A stretch of 64,000 nt of DNA from positions 48,200 through 112,199 of the forward strand of contig JBBHKE010000914.1 of the NCBI GenBank assembly GCA_037447655.1, in the 5' to 3' direction. This DNA is from Zygnema cylindricum. Its lineage: Eukaryota; Streptophyta; Zygnematophyceae; Zygnematales; Zygnemataceae. Below, piece after piece: positions 24,593 through 35,803 of the stretch. How positions within the stretch are numbered: the stretch's first letter is position 1; each line of letters begins with the position of its first letter. The notes beneath the pieces were generated by a model that was not told the origin of the DNA, did no database searches, and saw only the letters and a list, made by a program, of their open reading frames with translations. A program made the translations under genes and the position numbers.

Positions 24593-25744
24593 AATGTCCA
24601 ACTTATATGAAGTCTCTAGGATAATATATGCACTTTTGACTTTGGCAATGAATAATTCCTACCTTGGGACGCAAAAGCTATGACCAACTACAACTTTGTG
24701 TAGCCTAGAATTCCGTGAGTCCGAAGCAAAAAGAATCACTGAAATTGCTCCCCTTAGCATTAAGTTATGGTTGACCAAAGTTGGTCAATAAATACAAGTG
24801 CACTCTGGGAGGGAGGTGAAAACCTAAATTTTTCTAAGTCCTAAACCACCTCACTGAGCCTACTACTAGTGTACACTAACCAATCAAAACATTGTAAAGT
24901 AGAAAAAGGTACATATACCGCTGTATTCTTGTATGACCATAGTACGGCATGGCCGCTCCGTTGACGCGTGTCAGTTCCTGCACCGTATTTGCACCCTTTG
25001 TGATATCGGCTGTCCAACCAAGTATTGCCATGTGTCATTCACCGCCTTTTGCTCCGAAAACCGCCAAAATACAATTCCGGTCCACCGGCTCTTTTGTGAG
25101 CAGTTCGATTCGATCCGGACATTTGATTTCGTCCGTCCAAATTAAATGTCGTTTCATATATTCCGTGCGATCGATATTTTGTGCGAACTAGTTCTTTTCC
25201 ATGTTCAACTTGTTTGGTAAACTGTTAAATGCATTTTTTCGTTCTATAATGATTTAATAAGCGTCGTTCCCTATATACTTCAATGATCTTCATAACCTAA
25301 CGGATAAGTCGGACGGCTAAACTGAACATCGTCTATCCGACAGGTAACAGGATCAAACCTTGATCCTCTCATAAATCTTTGTAAGAGCGGTGTCTCCTGC
25401 TCCATTTGTCTATCTCATATGTCTTTGCTAGGGGGAGCCATGGTTGCTTGCTAGTCCTAAGTGACTACGACAAGTATGAGGACTGCAGTTTAGACAATAA
25501 GCAAATAAATTAGAATATAAAGTTATATTTTCAACATGCCCCTCTTGATCCAAATACCACTCTATCCAAAGTGTCCTCCGATGAGAATGCCCAAGAGATG
25601 TTGTTATTCTTGGTACGATATATGTATCGTTGTTTGTCTTTTGTCTCAATTTTCGCATTGTGCCACTCAAACTCATCCCCAAGCTGCCAAGCGTGTTTTT
25701 CGATACCTCCAATGAACAAAACATCTTCACCTCGCTTTTTCCCA

Positions 25745-26281
25745 TCGTTCTCCTACCTCGTTGATTCCTCCTCTTTCTTTTCTTCGGACACTTCGATTAT
25801 TGGATTTTGCGATGCTGATCGGGGAAATCAACTCGCCGATTGTCTTTCCATTTCTGGTGTTTGTTTTCTTTAGGTGGTGGCCTCATCTCTTGGTCATCTC
25901 GCAAACAAACTATTGTTGCTCTTTCCTCGACGGATGCATAATATATGGCCGGCACTTCCACCACAAAATTGGCTATTTGGTTCCGACGCCTTCTTTCCGA
26001 TCTCTCTTTTCCTCCCTCTTCTCCCACCTTTATTTTTTGTGACTCTCAAGGGGCATTGGCTCTTACGAAAAATCCTATCCATCATACACGCACAAAACAT
26101 ATTGACATTCAATTTCATTTTACGCATGATAAAATTATTGATGGCATCGTCTCTTTCTCTCATTTTACCACCGACTCTCAACTTGCCAATTTTCTCACTA
26201 TCCCTCTTCTTCGACCCTTATTTCATCATCACATTTACTATGCCAGTCTTCGTGACTAAACATGCTTTAATCGAGGGGGGG
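25745..26281 (+). pseudogene. Copia RNase H remnant
   Basis: Plus strand, unrelated to the minus-strand element on its left. The translation gives IIGFCDADRGNQLADCLSIS, then in a shifted frame ISWSSRKQTIVALSSTDA and a stop, then MAGTSTTKLAIWF and CDSQGALALTKNPIHHTRTK. These are the RNase H and C-terminal motifs of a copia polyprotein. It ends in CGAGGGGGGG, a polypurine tract directly before an LTR start. Upstream RT is missing. Confidence 0.85.
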
Positions 26282-26620
26282 TGTTGAAATACACTTAAAG
26301 CATTCTACACTACTTGTTGTTTCCTACACTACTTTTAGAGTTCTATTTGCTACGCTATAAGTCTTGAACTTCGGTTTAGCATCCTGTACTTTATTTAGTG
26401 GAATGTACATACCTTTATTAGAATTGATAATTCTTGTGTAGGAATCCTTTTAGACTTAGATTCCTTTTACTGTAACTAGTTGTACCTTCCTAAGTTATGC
26501 CTTAGATTAGATGTACCTTTTAGAGCCTTCTCGGCTACCTTTTACTTTGTCTTACTATAAGACTCTCTTGTGTCGTCATGTAAATTACTTAAAATCAAAA
26601 GACACTTAAACGATAAACCT
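26282..26620 (+). mobile_element. 3' LTR following the RNase H remnant
   Basis: Starts TGTTGAAATACACTTAAAG immediately after the polypurine tract. The right end is not certain, since no partner copy is in the window; about 26.6 kb is a guess from the drop in LTR-like composition. Confidence 0.5.
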
Positions 26621-27061
26621 CCCACTTGTTCCTTTGTTTGTCGTTACTCCTTGTCTTCTCTATTGGCCTTTTCTTCTCTTTGAGCCTATCTTTGATATTT
26701 TGTCATTGTTTACTTTTCGGCCTTTCATGGCCTCTCATTCAATAATAACTTCACAAATGTCTATATTTCAAATAGAAACGCAAAAAATGTCCAATTACTT
26801 TTTAAGGAATCCAAAAATGTTTGAAATTGCAACTGTGTATCAAGTAGAAATAACTCTTCCATAATCCGAAAATATATATATATCTACTCACTGATACTTC
26901 ACTTCCCTTGCAGCGTTTTTTCTTTTTTTCCGGAGATTAATAAATTTGGTGGCATATTAAAAATTTGGGGAATAAACTTCAAATATCGTTCAGCTTTAAG
27001 AAAAGATTTTTTTTTTAATAATTTAATAAAAATTAATAAGAAAAAACTTGCTCTCTTTCAG
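26621..27061. other. No gene seen
   Basis: AT-rich with a short (TA)n near 26870. The pyrimidine stretch ending CTCTCTTTCAG at 27061 is the acceptor of the LRR exon. Confidence 0.4.
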
Positions 27062-27133
27062 GAGTTGTGCAGGTTGCACATTAACAGGATCTATTTCTCC
27101 AGCAATTACCAATCTTAAATCACTTCACTACCT
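27062..27133 (+). CDS. Isolated 72-nt leucine-rich-repeat exon
   Basis: Exactly 72 nt between TTTCAG and GTAAGAG, phase 2. It translates to SCAGCTLTGSISPAITNLKS followed by LHYL. This is the plant extracellular LRR consensus (L-x-G-x-I-P/S-x-x-[IL]-x-x-L-x-x-L-x-x-L). One-repeat exons of 72 nt are typical of plant LRR receptor kinases such as LRR-I and LRR-VIII relatives. No neighbouring LRR or kinase exon was found, so this is probably a gene relic or one exon of a gene with very large introns. Confidence 0.6.
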
Positions 27134-28392
27134 GTAAGAGAAAATAATTTCCCACTTTTATTGATTAATATATTATTGCTTATCAAATTAATTTTTATTT
27201 TTGTACACAAGTATATGCATGACTACACTTCAAACTTGCAAAGTTATTTCTTTAGAGTTGGTGAATTTCAACGTTCTTCTGTATGGGTTTAGAAAAAATT
27301 AAAATAATGTAGAATGAAAGAAATTATTGGAATTCCCTATTGAAGATTATGTTCAGTTTTACCTCTATGAATCCTAGGTGCAATATTTTATTTTTGCGTT
27401 TTGTACATTTTTACCTCTTCTTCGTACATACCTTGGATAAAATTCGTACATACCTTGGGTAGAATGGACGATTGCCTTAGGGAATCTATTTTTAGTGCTT
27501 ACGTGCCCTTTCTCACAGTGCAACCAAACTTTTTTTTTTAGCGTCCGAGTACATAGATTAGTTTCACCTTGCTTTTTCACACCTTTACTACATGTACTTC
27601 CAAAACCGTGTACGCGGCTTGTCGCTTGGTTTTTTTTTTTCCCATTTAAAGAATATCTTTATTGTTGTAAAAATTTTATGTTAGCTAACACAAAATACGC
27701 ACTACAAACCTCTCTTTTTGTATTCCTTGTTTGTCTCTATTCCCTTTTTTCGGCCTTCCTTTTTTTCAACCTTGTCCTATTTTTGTTTTTTCTTTATTTG
27801 TATTTTCATGCCCTCACCTTCAATAACCTTTTCTTGTGGGCGAATCGTACTCTCTAAAATCCATTTTTTGCCTACCGAAAAACATTGATTTCCTCATTTT
27901 TGTGGAAGCTAAGTTCTTAAATCCTGTTCAATTTTTCAGCGGTTTCTACTGTTTTGTCTCCTTTGTGTACATACCTGTAGTCCTAAGTCTAACACATTTA
28001 TTTAGTACTTCAGGAACTATAGCAATATTTTTTAGCGTGTAGATATTTTTTTCCTTTTCGGCATCCGACCTTTTTTTACTGTCGGCTACCTAGATTAGTC
28101 ATACCTAGGCTAGTCGCACCTGTTTATTCATACCTCAATCCGCTTATGCGGTTTCTCGGTTAATGTTCACTTTGTCTTTTTTTTATAAAAGACGTTTTGT
28201 CCATTAGTTGTACTTCAATCCGGTTATGCAGTTTCTTGGATAGTGTTTACTTTTTTCTATTTCCTTAAACATTCTGTCGTCTTATTATTCTAGGTTACCT
28301 GTTCTAAAGGAGAAAGGGATCATCCATAATTGGTGTAGCTCACTCATAATTATTGATCTTTTTCTTTTTGTGTTTTTTTTTTGTCTTTTCAG
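27134..28392. other. No exon assigned; possible 5' part of S41-like gene
   Basis: AT-rich, with long T runs. The upstream exons of the S41-like gene should lie here or further left, but none could be identified with confidence. Confidence 0.35.
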
Positions 28393-31300
28393 GAAAGGAT
28401 TTACATCCAAGGAAGTCATCACTTTATCGTTTTTTTCGTTTTTTCCGGGCCTCAATTCTTCCTCTTTCTACTTTTCTAGTGCGATGGACTACTATAATAG
28501 ATATTGTGTTTCTTTCTATTTTAAACAAAAAGAAGCAAACATTACCTCAAAAAAATTGTTTATGTCGAAGCTTTATCAACCAACAAATGTGATAAAAGCG
28601 ACAATGGACGCGCCTTCGAAGACGAGTTTATCGTCTTTTTCTGCGAAACCCGTTTTAGTACTAGATGGATATGTGCAGGTGAGAGGGGAATGAGGGTGTA
28701 AATAGACCCTTTTTTTTAAATTATGTTTTGTAAATCTCATGTTTCTAATGTCGTGTGTTTACGAAAGTTTTCCTTTGTTTTTTATGAATTTTGATTTATT
28801 TTCTTGATTTCAAGTTAGATTCTATAAGCAATTTAAGTGGGGAGAACATAAAATTCTCCCTCTTGATAATAATTAAAAAAACAAAAAAGAAAAATAAATA
28901 AGAAAACAAATTAAAGGGCTGATTACGTAATCTGCGCAATACGAGTTCGTCTTGCGTGTATCAAAAATCTTTCTCATTGTCTTTCGCACATTTTTTTTCA
29001 CATGTTTTTTCACATTTTTTTTTTCTTTTTCTTTTTCTGGTGAAAGTTTTAAACCATATATAATGCGTATTATGTTAATTTGCAGGCGTGGATTTTACCC
29101 GATAATAAGACGGGAGTTGTGATAATTTCGACATTTTCCCTGAATGGCTACGAGTCGGAGCTCAGCCTCTTTGAAGATTTTATGTTTGATTTCTCCTATA
29201 GTTGTCAAATTCTATTGTAAGTTTTTAAGGTTTTTCTCGGTTTTTGAGGGGATTACTCAAGGGTTTTATAGGGTTTTTGAGGGTTTTCAGAGTTTTGAAG
29301 GGTTTTTAGGGGAATTTTAGGGGATTTTCTAGGGATTTTTTTGGGATTTTTTAGTAATTTTTTAGTGTGACTAGGGTGTTCAAGGGTTTTTCAGAGTTTG
29401 TAGGTTTCTTAGGATTTTTTAGGGTTAAAAAATATTAAAAACCCTAAACTTTCCTAGGAACCTCTAAAATAGGAAAATATGTTAATAGCCTTGTTCTGTC
29501 GTCTTTTGTGTTTCTGTTAGAATTTGTACGTAATTGGGGTAGTTTTATTCACATTTTTAATTTTATTTTTTATTCTGTCCGTTTATTCCTTTTCAAAAGA
29601 AAATCTGAATGGAATTGGGTTATTTTTCGTAACTTATTATAATGAATGTTGATGGACACTTTGGTTAAATTTCTTTCACATCCTTCATTTCAAACAGATT
29701 GGGTGTAAATTGGGTGTAAATCATTACTCCTGAATGATATTTACATGCCATTGGGTTAAAATTTAACATGTTTAAATGACATTTGGGTATTATTGGTTAG
29801 CTTCCAAAAAAAAAAAAAACATCCAAATACATCTAAATTAGATTAGAACAGTCTTCATCTTTGAATACCTGTTTTGTCGGTTTTTCAAATATGATAATCT
29901 GGTGATTTTTTTTTATGTTTCTTTTTCAACTAAGAGAAACAAAAAAAATAAAAATAAATGCTAAAACCAAAAACCAAAAAATGCTAAAATGTTATTTTTT
30001 AGTTTTTTCTTTGTTCTTTTGTTGAATTCTGATTTTTTTCTTCCTTTTCTTTACTTCTTTCTGTTTTTTTTTTCCGCAGACGTCTCGGTGCCACTCGTTT
30101 AATTATCGATCTTCAAAATAATCCCGGGGGATTTTCGGTCCTCCCAGATATAGTCATCCAATACCTTTTCCCATCCCTCGGTAATAAAACTTATAATCTT
30201 CAGTTCCGGGCTTCTTCTTTGAGCCAGAAACTCGTAAAATATTACAATACTAAACCTTATTCTTCTTCCACTTTCCACTACGCTTCTTGGGCAAACACAA
30301 AAAATGTTCCCTTCAATACCTCAAAGGGATTTTTTTTTCCTGTTATTTCAAAAACACTTGGCGGGAAGAACGGAAATTATTCAAGTTTTTTTAGATTCCC
30401 AAGTTTTGCTATAAACAGACCTCCGAAAAATGCAGCTCCACTATATCCGGCCGAAAATATTCTTTTGCTTACAAATGGACTTTGTTACTCGGCTTGTGGA
30501 TCTTTCACCTATAGAATGGAGGTAAGATCTTTCTTATTATTATCTTTTATCATTTATCTTTTATCATTGCACATCAACATCTTTTACCTTTAGAATGAAG
30601 GTAAGATATTATTTCTTGAATGGAGGTAAGATCGTTGACCCACGATCGAGGTAAGATTTTTTTACCTAGAGAATGGAGGTAAGAGCCTCCTTTCAAAAAG
30701 GATAGTATATGGTGAGTAGCCATTGGGTCAATTACATATATTGGTGCCCCTAAAATTTACCCCTCGAATCTAAAATAGTATCGTTGACACTAATAGTGTT
30801 TTCCTTGACGCTATTTCTTGTAACGCTATTTATTCGGAATCAGCCACGTCATCAGAAATGTACTAGAAATGGTACACCAATAAAAACCTCACGTTAATAA
30901 ATTATTATATTTCTAATAAAGATTCACAGTGTAATGAATGTGTGGGTCGTTTGTTTTTTTGTATGTCTTTTATTCACCTAAAGTTTTTTTCTTTTTCTCT
31001 ACTTAGAAACTACGCTCTCAAGTCACAATCAAAAGGACTCTTTGTACTAAACAACAACATATGACAATTTGTAACAATGTTGCAAAAAAAATAAAACCGT
31101 TTCTTCCTCTTTTCGCTTTTCAGGAATTCGCGAAAGTTCGAACTGTTATTGTGGGAGGTTTTAGAGGAGTCCCTATGGCTTATTCCGCAGGAACTTCTGG
31201 AATCGTATATTCTTTAGATGATTTGTTACTTAACGATCTTCGGGGTCTTTTCGATAATGAACCAGATGTTTTTTCTCTAAATGCTTATTTGGGTTTTACT

Positions 31301-31441
31301 TTGATTCAAAGTTATAGCCCTTCTAATTCAAGTGTTCCAGCCGATTACCTTTTCAGGCCATCAACTTTTCGACTTCCCTATTCGAGTGGAACCGTCTTTG
31401 ATAATAGTGCTTTGTGGACCGAGGTAGCAAAGTTTTTTTAA
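28393..31441 (+). CDS. S41-type peptidase-like protein, 3' part, 4 exons
   Basis: Exons 28393-28678, 29086-29216, 30080-30521 and 31124-31441 have AG/GT borders and consistent phases and give 391 residues ending VAKFF-stop; TRIM or copia motifs are absent. The fold-defining words are AWILPDNKTGVVIISTF (exon 2), RLIIDLQNNPGGF (exon 3, the S41 D-x-x-N-N-x-G-G motif), LLTNGLCYSACGSFTYRM (the nucleophile region, C-x-S-x-C) and VRTVIVGGFRG (exon 4). This arrangement is that of tail-specific/C-terminal-processing peptidase domains, closest in my recollection to fungal S41-family proteins. Whether it is an active serine peptidase cannot be judged. The first exon starts in phase 2 at 28393, so upstream exons are missing; MDYYNRYC at 28484 is an alternative internal start. 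Confidence 0.65.
29218..29440. repeat. Degenerate TTTTAGGG-like intronic repeat
   Basis: Intron between the second and third S41 exons. Many imperfect words of the type GGGTTTTT, TTTTAGGG and GGGATTTT. They look like a decayed T/G-rich array, possibly from telomere-like sequence or plain drift. Confidence 0.45.
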
Positions 31442-32207
31442 TTTAAGCTCTAATAGGGTTTATATTTATTTTTTTATGGCTTTTTGTGGCTGGTTGAACA
31501 AGTTAGGAAAATTGCCAGTTCCTTGGTAATGCTAACAAAAGTTTAAAAAAATTGGAGGGGATGCTGTTATATATGTATTTATTTATCTTTTTGTTCCTTT
31601 CGCATTTCGTTTTTTTTTTTTGACCTCGTCAATCAATAGTTAAAAAATGACGTGTGCGAAATATTTTGGTTTTTTATTTTCTGAGTTTTCGTTATAGAAG
31701 GGTAATTCACGGAAGGAAAAAATAAGGTTTGTGTTTGACAAATCTTATTAAGTTTTGGGGATAGAGAAGTTGACGTCGGATTATTTTCCAGAAAAGGAAT
31801 AATTTCTGGTCAACATTTGACGAAAATGAGTTTAATGTGAACCGATGTGAATCGTTTTGAGTTTATATGAATCGTCGATACTTTCTGATGTGAAATTGAA
31901 ATTGACCCATGTGTGAAAAGAAGTGAATTACTTCAAGTTGTATATCATAGTGAATGGATTTGAAGTGTTTTGTATTGATGCGATTTGACATAAATAGTTA
32001 TAAGTTTGATGTAAAAAGAAAGATGTCCATGAATATAGTTGGAGTGAATTGTTTTAAATGGCTTTGAAATAATGTAAAATGTTGACAACCGAAATGGACC
32101 ATTGCTATGAACGGAGGGCGAGCTTCAACAAGAGAAGCTTGAGCTTTTTTGTTGTCTCTTCTCTAAGATAACATAGAGTCGGAACCAATCCAAGTAGAAA
32201 TCGTAGA
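31442..32207. other. No gene seen
   Basis: Downstream of the S41-like stop. AT-rich then mixed composition. A short inverted repeat (AAGCTTGAGCTT) lies near 32140. Confidence 0.4.
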
Positions 32208-32816
32208 GGTAACGCCGGGTCGATCATCCGAGCTAACGGGAAGGATTCCCGTAACCACAGACAAAATGGACCGGCCACAGATCAATACACGCAGAGGGGC
32301 TTTAGGGAGTCACAAAAAACAATAGAGATAGGAATGAGGTATAGTAGGGAGGGATATTTATAGCAAATAGACAAAAGTAGACAGAATAGATTCCAGAAAA
32401 GTCGTAGATTTGATTAATGGTCCGTTTAGGACAATTGTTACAAGAGACTTTGTAATAAAGCCAAAATTCTATTCTATTCTTTGTCTCACTATGATGTCTG
32501 ACTTGCTCTCTAAAATTGATGGATGAAGTGATATTTTTCTGTCTGCTCTGTTCTGTCTTTTCTATGAAAACACAAAGCCTACACTAAATAAGTCACTTAA
32601 AGTGTGGTCCAATCATTTCATATTTACACATTGACTGTCCACCGGAAATTGCCGCACGTCAGTACACAATTCCGTACACAAAGCATTTACTCAAACATGT
32701 AATCGTTTGCTTCAATTCCGTACATTCCGATTCGTCGCGTCACGTCACGTCGCACATATGCAAATCGGTAGTATCGTCAGAATCGATGTATTGCCGAAGA
32801 TCGTCAAAAACCAACA
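32208..32816 (-). repeat. 3' LTR of element 3
   Basis: Ends ...AAAAACCAACA at 32816, followed by CTCCCACTCG (the polypurine tract on the minus strand). It aligns to 38106-38708 throughout. The left few bases (GGTAACGCC against TGATGCGCC) have diverged, so the true left edge is uncertain by a few bases. Confidence 0.75.
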
Positions 32817-34758
32817 CTCCCACTCGAGCTTTACGCGATACATCCGATATAATATTGTCGCTGATGATTTTCCTCAGAATAAATAACTCGCGGGATTTTT
32901 CTCGATATAAAAACTGGTCGCCGTATCCTTGGGGCGATTTGAAGTCGATATGAGCACTCACTCCATTGACATGTACTGATTCCGATTTCGTTTGAAGTAT
33001 GATCCCGTGGGGACCACCTGTGGTCCAAAGATGACCTTTCGTCGAAGTTTGACCAATTGGGGCGCGTCTGGCGCCTAAGGTCACTGCGTCGCTGGCGCTT
33101 CCTGCAAATGCCAACGGATCAATTCTGGGACCACCTGACGTGTCCTTGATCCTCATTGTACGAGGGAAAAAATACTTCGTTTCACTCCGACCGTTGATTT
33201 TAATTGTTTCACATTCAATCGGTACCATGAATTTCGTCGCAGATTTTTCAAGTTGTCGTTCGTGCGACCTGACAAATTTTGTCCGTTCGATTTTTCTGTT
33301 CGCGGTAGCGATGAAGCTTCGGCATTTTCCAATGTACGACTCCAAAGGTACTTCTCGCCTTCGTCGCACGTCCACAAAGGTACAACCTGTACTTTTTACC
33401 AACATAAAACGGTTAGTACTTTCTTTAGTAAGTTCATTATGTCCTTTGGGAAATTCCTGTCTGAAACCTTTCTTCCTTAGGGTTTCGTCATCTAAGTCCT
33501 TATCTTTTCTCCTCAGACTGCCATAGGTTAGCGCGTCATCTAAGAGACTAAGGCTTAGGCCTTCCTCTACGGCTGTGGCGTCATGAAATCGTTCTTCCTT
33601 CTGTCCAACCACGGCTTCCGCTGCAGATCCTGCCTGGGACCCCTCGGACCTTCTAATCTGCGCCTGTTCAAGATGTTTCTCTTTCTCATGAATTTGGTGA
33701 GGTAAGTTTTCCTTTCTACCCTCAACCCTTGTTTCACTGCACCTGTCAGGATTCCTTCTAGACTCCTTTTTGGCAACTATCAATTTAAGAGGTCTATCTC
33801 CCCTTTTCTTTCCTGTAGCTGCTATTGAGTCTTTATGGCTGAATTCTTTTAATTCTTTTACATCCTTAAATTCTTTTAGTTCCAGAATCTTACTAGATGT
33901 CCTTTTAATTTTATCTTTCTTTGCATTTTGACTCCTATGTTCCTTGACATTGAGCCTTGACTTAATCTGAAAAATTAGGGATTGGGGACTAACACCTTTT
34001 ACTTCTCCCATCATGTCTTCCGCTGTGCCTTGCAGATTCTCTCCTCTCAAAATTGAGGCCGACTGAAATTCGGCCGTGTCAAGAGCCTTTCGGGATGGCG
34101 GATTTGGGAGGACTTCACTTACAATAAGGTGAGATGAGAATCCATTTGAACGATTCCCTTCCAATCCTGTCTTTTCTGTTTTCTGGATTTTGGTCAGTAA
34201 TGCATCTTTGAAAGATTTGGTCTCCCACATTTTTGACTTTGGTTCCTCATCTATCAAGTTGACTAATCTTTTGCTTACTTTATCAGATTTTCCTTCGACC
34301 GGTTGTGTGGAACGACTGGTGGAGAACTCCTGTGAAGTTTCTCCCACTTTCTTCGGAAACTCTTCTCCTCTCTGGTGAGTTCCGGTTTCCTTTGTTGCTG
34401 TCTGACTTTTGCACTGACTTTTGCACTCCTTTCCGTTTTCTGTATCATGTGTTAGGGAGCTTAGAAGGATATTAAGGAGATTCTGACTCACATTTTCCTT
34501 TCTTGTTTTTCGACCTTTGTTTGTCTGATTTTTCTTTATGCATAACTCACTTGCTCCTCCACTGGATGCAGATTCCTTACCGGCGGCCTCCATGACCTGA
34601 GTTCCTTCTATTGGTGGATCTCCTTCCTTTGAGGTGTCTTCCTTGAAGATGGTATGAGTCTTTGCCCTCGGCAAATCCATCCTTTCCGCGGTTGGATCTG
34701 TTAACGGTGAGAATTGATTTCTTAAGATCTCCTTTCCTGTATGTGCTTTCAGTCGCAA
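32740..34758 (-). CDS. 672-codon ORF of element 3, function unknown
   Basis: Uninterrupted minus-strand ORF from MRLKAHTGKEIL at 34758 to a stop at 32740, its last ~25 codons lying in the 3' LTR. The first two thirds are Lys/Glu/Ser-rich and low in hydrophobic residues, probably disordered. A denser C-terminal part, from about residue 470, reads FMLVKSTGCTFVDVRRRREV, then KSATKFMVPIECETIKING and KYFFPRTMRIKD. I recognise no domain; RT, integrase and RNase H motifs are absent. Such length without stops in old repeat DNA suggests recent selection or a young copy. An overlapping ORF at 34577-35461 lies in another frame, so the original protein may have started further upstream. Confidence 0.55.
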   Translation of the reverse strand: MRLKAHTGKEILRNQFSPLTDPTAERMDLPRAKTHTIFKEDTSKEGDPPIEGTQVMEAAGKESASSGGASELCIKKNQTNKGRKTRKENVSQNLLNILLSSLTHDTENGKECKSQCKSQTATKETGTHQRGEEFPKKVGETSQEFSTSRSTQPVEGKSDKVSKRLVNLIDEEPKSKMWETKSFKDALLTKIQKTEKTGLEGNRSNGFSSHLIVSEVLPNPPSRKALDTAEFQSASILRGENLQGTAEDMMGEVKGVSPQSLIFQIKSRLNVKEHRSQNAKKDKIKRTSSKILELKEFKDVKELKEFSHKDSIAATGKKRGDRPLKLIVAKKESRRNPDRCSETRVEGRKENLPHQIHEKEKHLEQAQIRRSEGSQAGSAAEAVVGQKEERFHDATAVEEGLSLSLLDDALTYGSLRRKDKDLDDETLRKKGFRQEFPKGHNELTKESTNRFMLVKSTGCTFVDVRRRREVPLESYIGKCRSFIATANRKIERTKFVRSHERQLEKSATKFMVPIECETIKINGRSETKYFFPRTMRIKDTSGGPRIDPLAFAGSASDAVTLGARRAPIGQTSTKGHLWTTGGPHGIILQTKSESVHVNGVSAHIDFKSPQGYGDQFLYREKSRELFILRKIISDNIISDVSRKARVGVLVFDDLRQYIDSDDTTDLHMCDVT

Positions 34759-35255
34759 ATCTGTCAGAAATTAGTTTGCTCCTAATCTGAGCCTCCTTCC
34801 TCACTTTCCAGTAATCACTTGTTGGTGTGAGTAAAACTGATGCATGAATCCTCTCCTTTTCTGGTGGAGTTACTGACATGCATTTCACCTGTTTTGCAGA
34901 GCGCTTCATCGTCTTTGATGACTTTGCTCCCGCCTTGTGATGGTCATCATAGATTGGGAATGTGGAGAATTCAAGGCGTCTTTTGGATTGGTCACTGGAG
35001 TCGGCTTGACACGTGGGGAACTCGGTTTTGACTCCCCTCTCAGATGGTAAGTTGTAATCTTTGTTAATTTTACTCCCACTATTCTCATAATTTTTGTTAA
35101 ACTCGTCGTCTGATTTGATGACGAGTGTTTGCTGAATGCCTCCTACTTCTTTGTTGTCCTTACTCCTTCTTAGTTTGCCTTCTACTCCTTGCTTGTTCCC
35201 CTCTTCTCCTTGATCATTTACAAACACATTAGTATTTTTCTTTCTATTTTGCAGA
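34577..35255 (-). CDS. Charged ORF segment of element 3
   Basis: Minus-strand open frame whose relevant part (from 35255 down) begins NRKKNTNVFVNDQGEEGNKQ and continues KINKDYNLPSERGVKTEFPT to a Gly/Arg-rich end. Its first ~68 codons repeat those at 36038-36240 almost exactly. The frame upstream of 35255 is GA-rich simple sequence of the nested insert, not genuine coding. No domain was recognised. Confidence 0.4.
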
Positions 35256-35257
35256 AG

Positions 35258-35363
35258 AAAAGAATGGAAAAGAGAAAGAAAAGGACAGGAAAAGGAAAAA
35301 AAAAGGAAAAGAAGGGGAGGAGAGAGAGAGAGAGAGATGAAGAGAGAGAGAGGGAGAGAGAGT
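35258..35363. repeat. GA-rich simple repeat
   Basis: Purine tract (AAGAAAAG to GAGAGAGAG) inside the nested LTR-like segment. Confidence 0.7.
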
Positions 35364-35803
35364 TGTGCAAAAGATACCATCTTTAGCCGCGGTAGTGTCT
35401 TCCTATTCTGCGGTTTCGTCCTCCCGGGAGGCCCTCCCCGCCTATCTCCCTCGCCGCCCATCCTTCCTATGCCTTCCCGCGCCTTCGAACCCTAACAAAC
35501 CTTCTTCTAGCTCCTCCTCCGCCTCGCCAATCCGCGCAATCCTAAAATATTTCTCACTCCGACTAGTAACAGTACGGCGTAGTACGGTCAGGTACAACAT
35601 TCTGTACCATGCCTCAGCTGTCGTCTGATGTCCGTACGCCCCTTACTTCGGCTTCGATGCGACGCAGCCTGCGAATCGAGTGCCAAAGGACAAACTCCTG
35701 TACGGTCAGAGTTTCTACGACGCCGCCTCGTGGGGTGGATGAGTTCCATGTGTTAGATTTCCTAGAAATCCGGGCTTCGGCATGTCCCACACTTGGGAAA
35801 ATT

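Larger units (their letters stand above)
19216..25536 (-). mobile_element. Copia element, family A, full set of decayed domains
   Basis: Two related ~980-bp blocks (19216-20194 and 24558-25536) flank a minus-strand copia coding region. Their right ends both read ATTTTCAACA (TGTTGAAAAT on the minus strand). On the minus strand the order is LTR (right), leader, gag, protease, integrase, RT, RNase H, polypurine tract, LTR (left). The left block also carries leader and a gag-start-like CTGACCTCCATTGG at its far side, so it looks like an LTR shared with another, now missing, element further left. Stops and frameshifts split every domain, so it is not autonomous now. Domain pieces are listed separately. 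Confidence 0.85.

Noticed and set aside
25531-25719. 62-codon minus-strand ORF (HAWQLGDEFEWHNAKIE)
   Set aside because: Considered as a BED-finger-like transposase end, but the zinc ligands are absent; unidentified.
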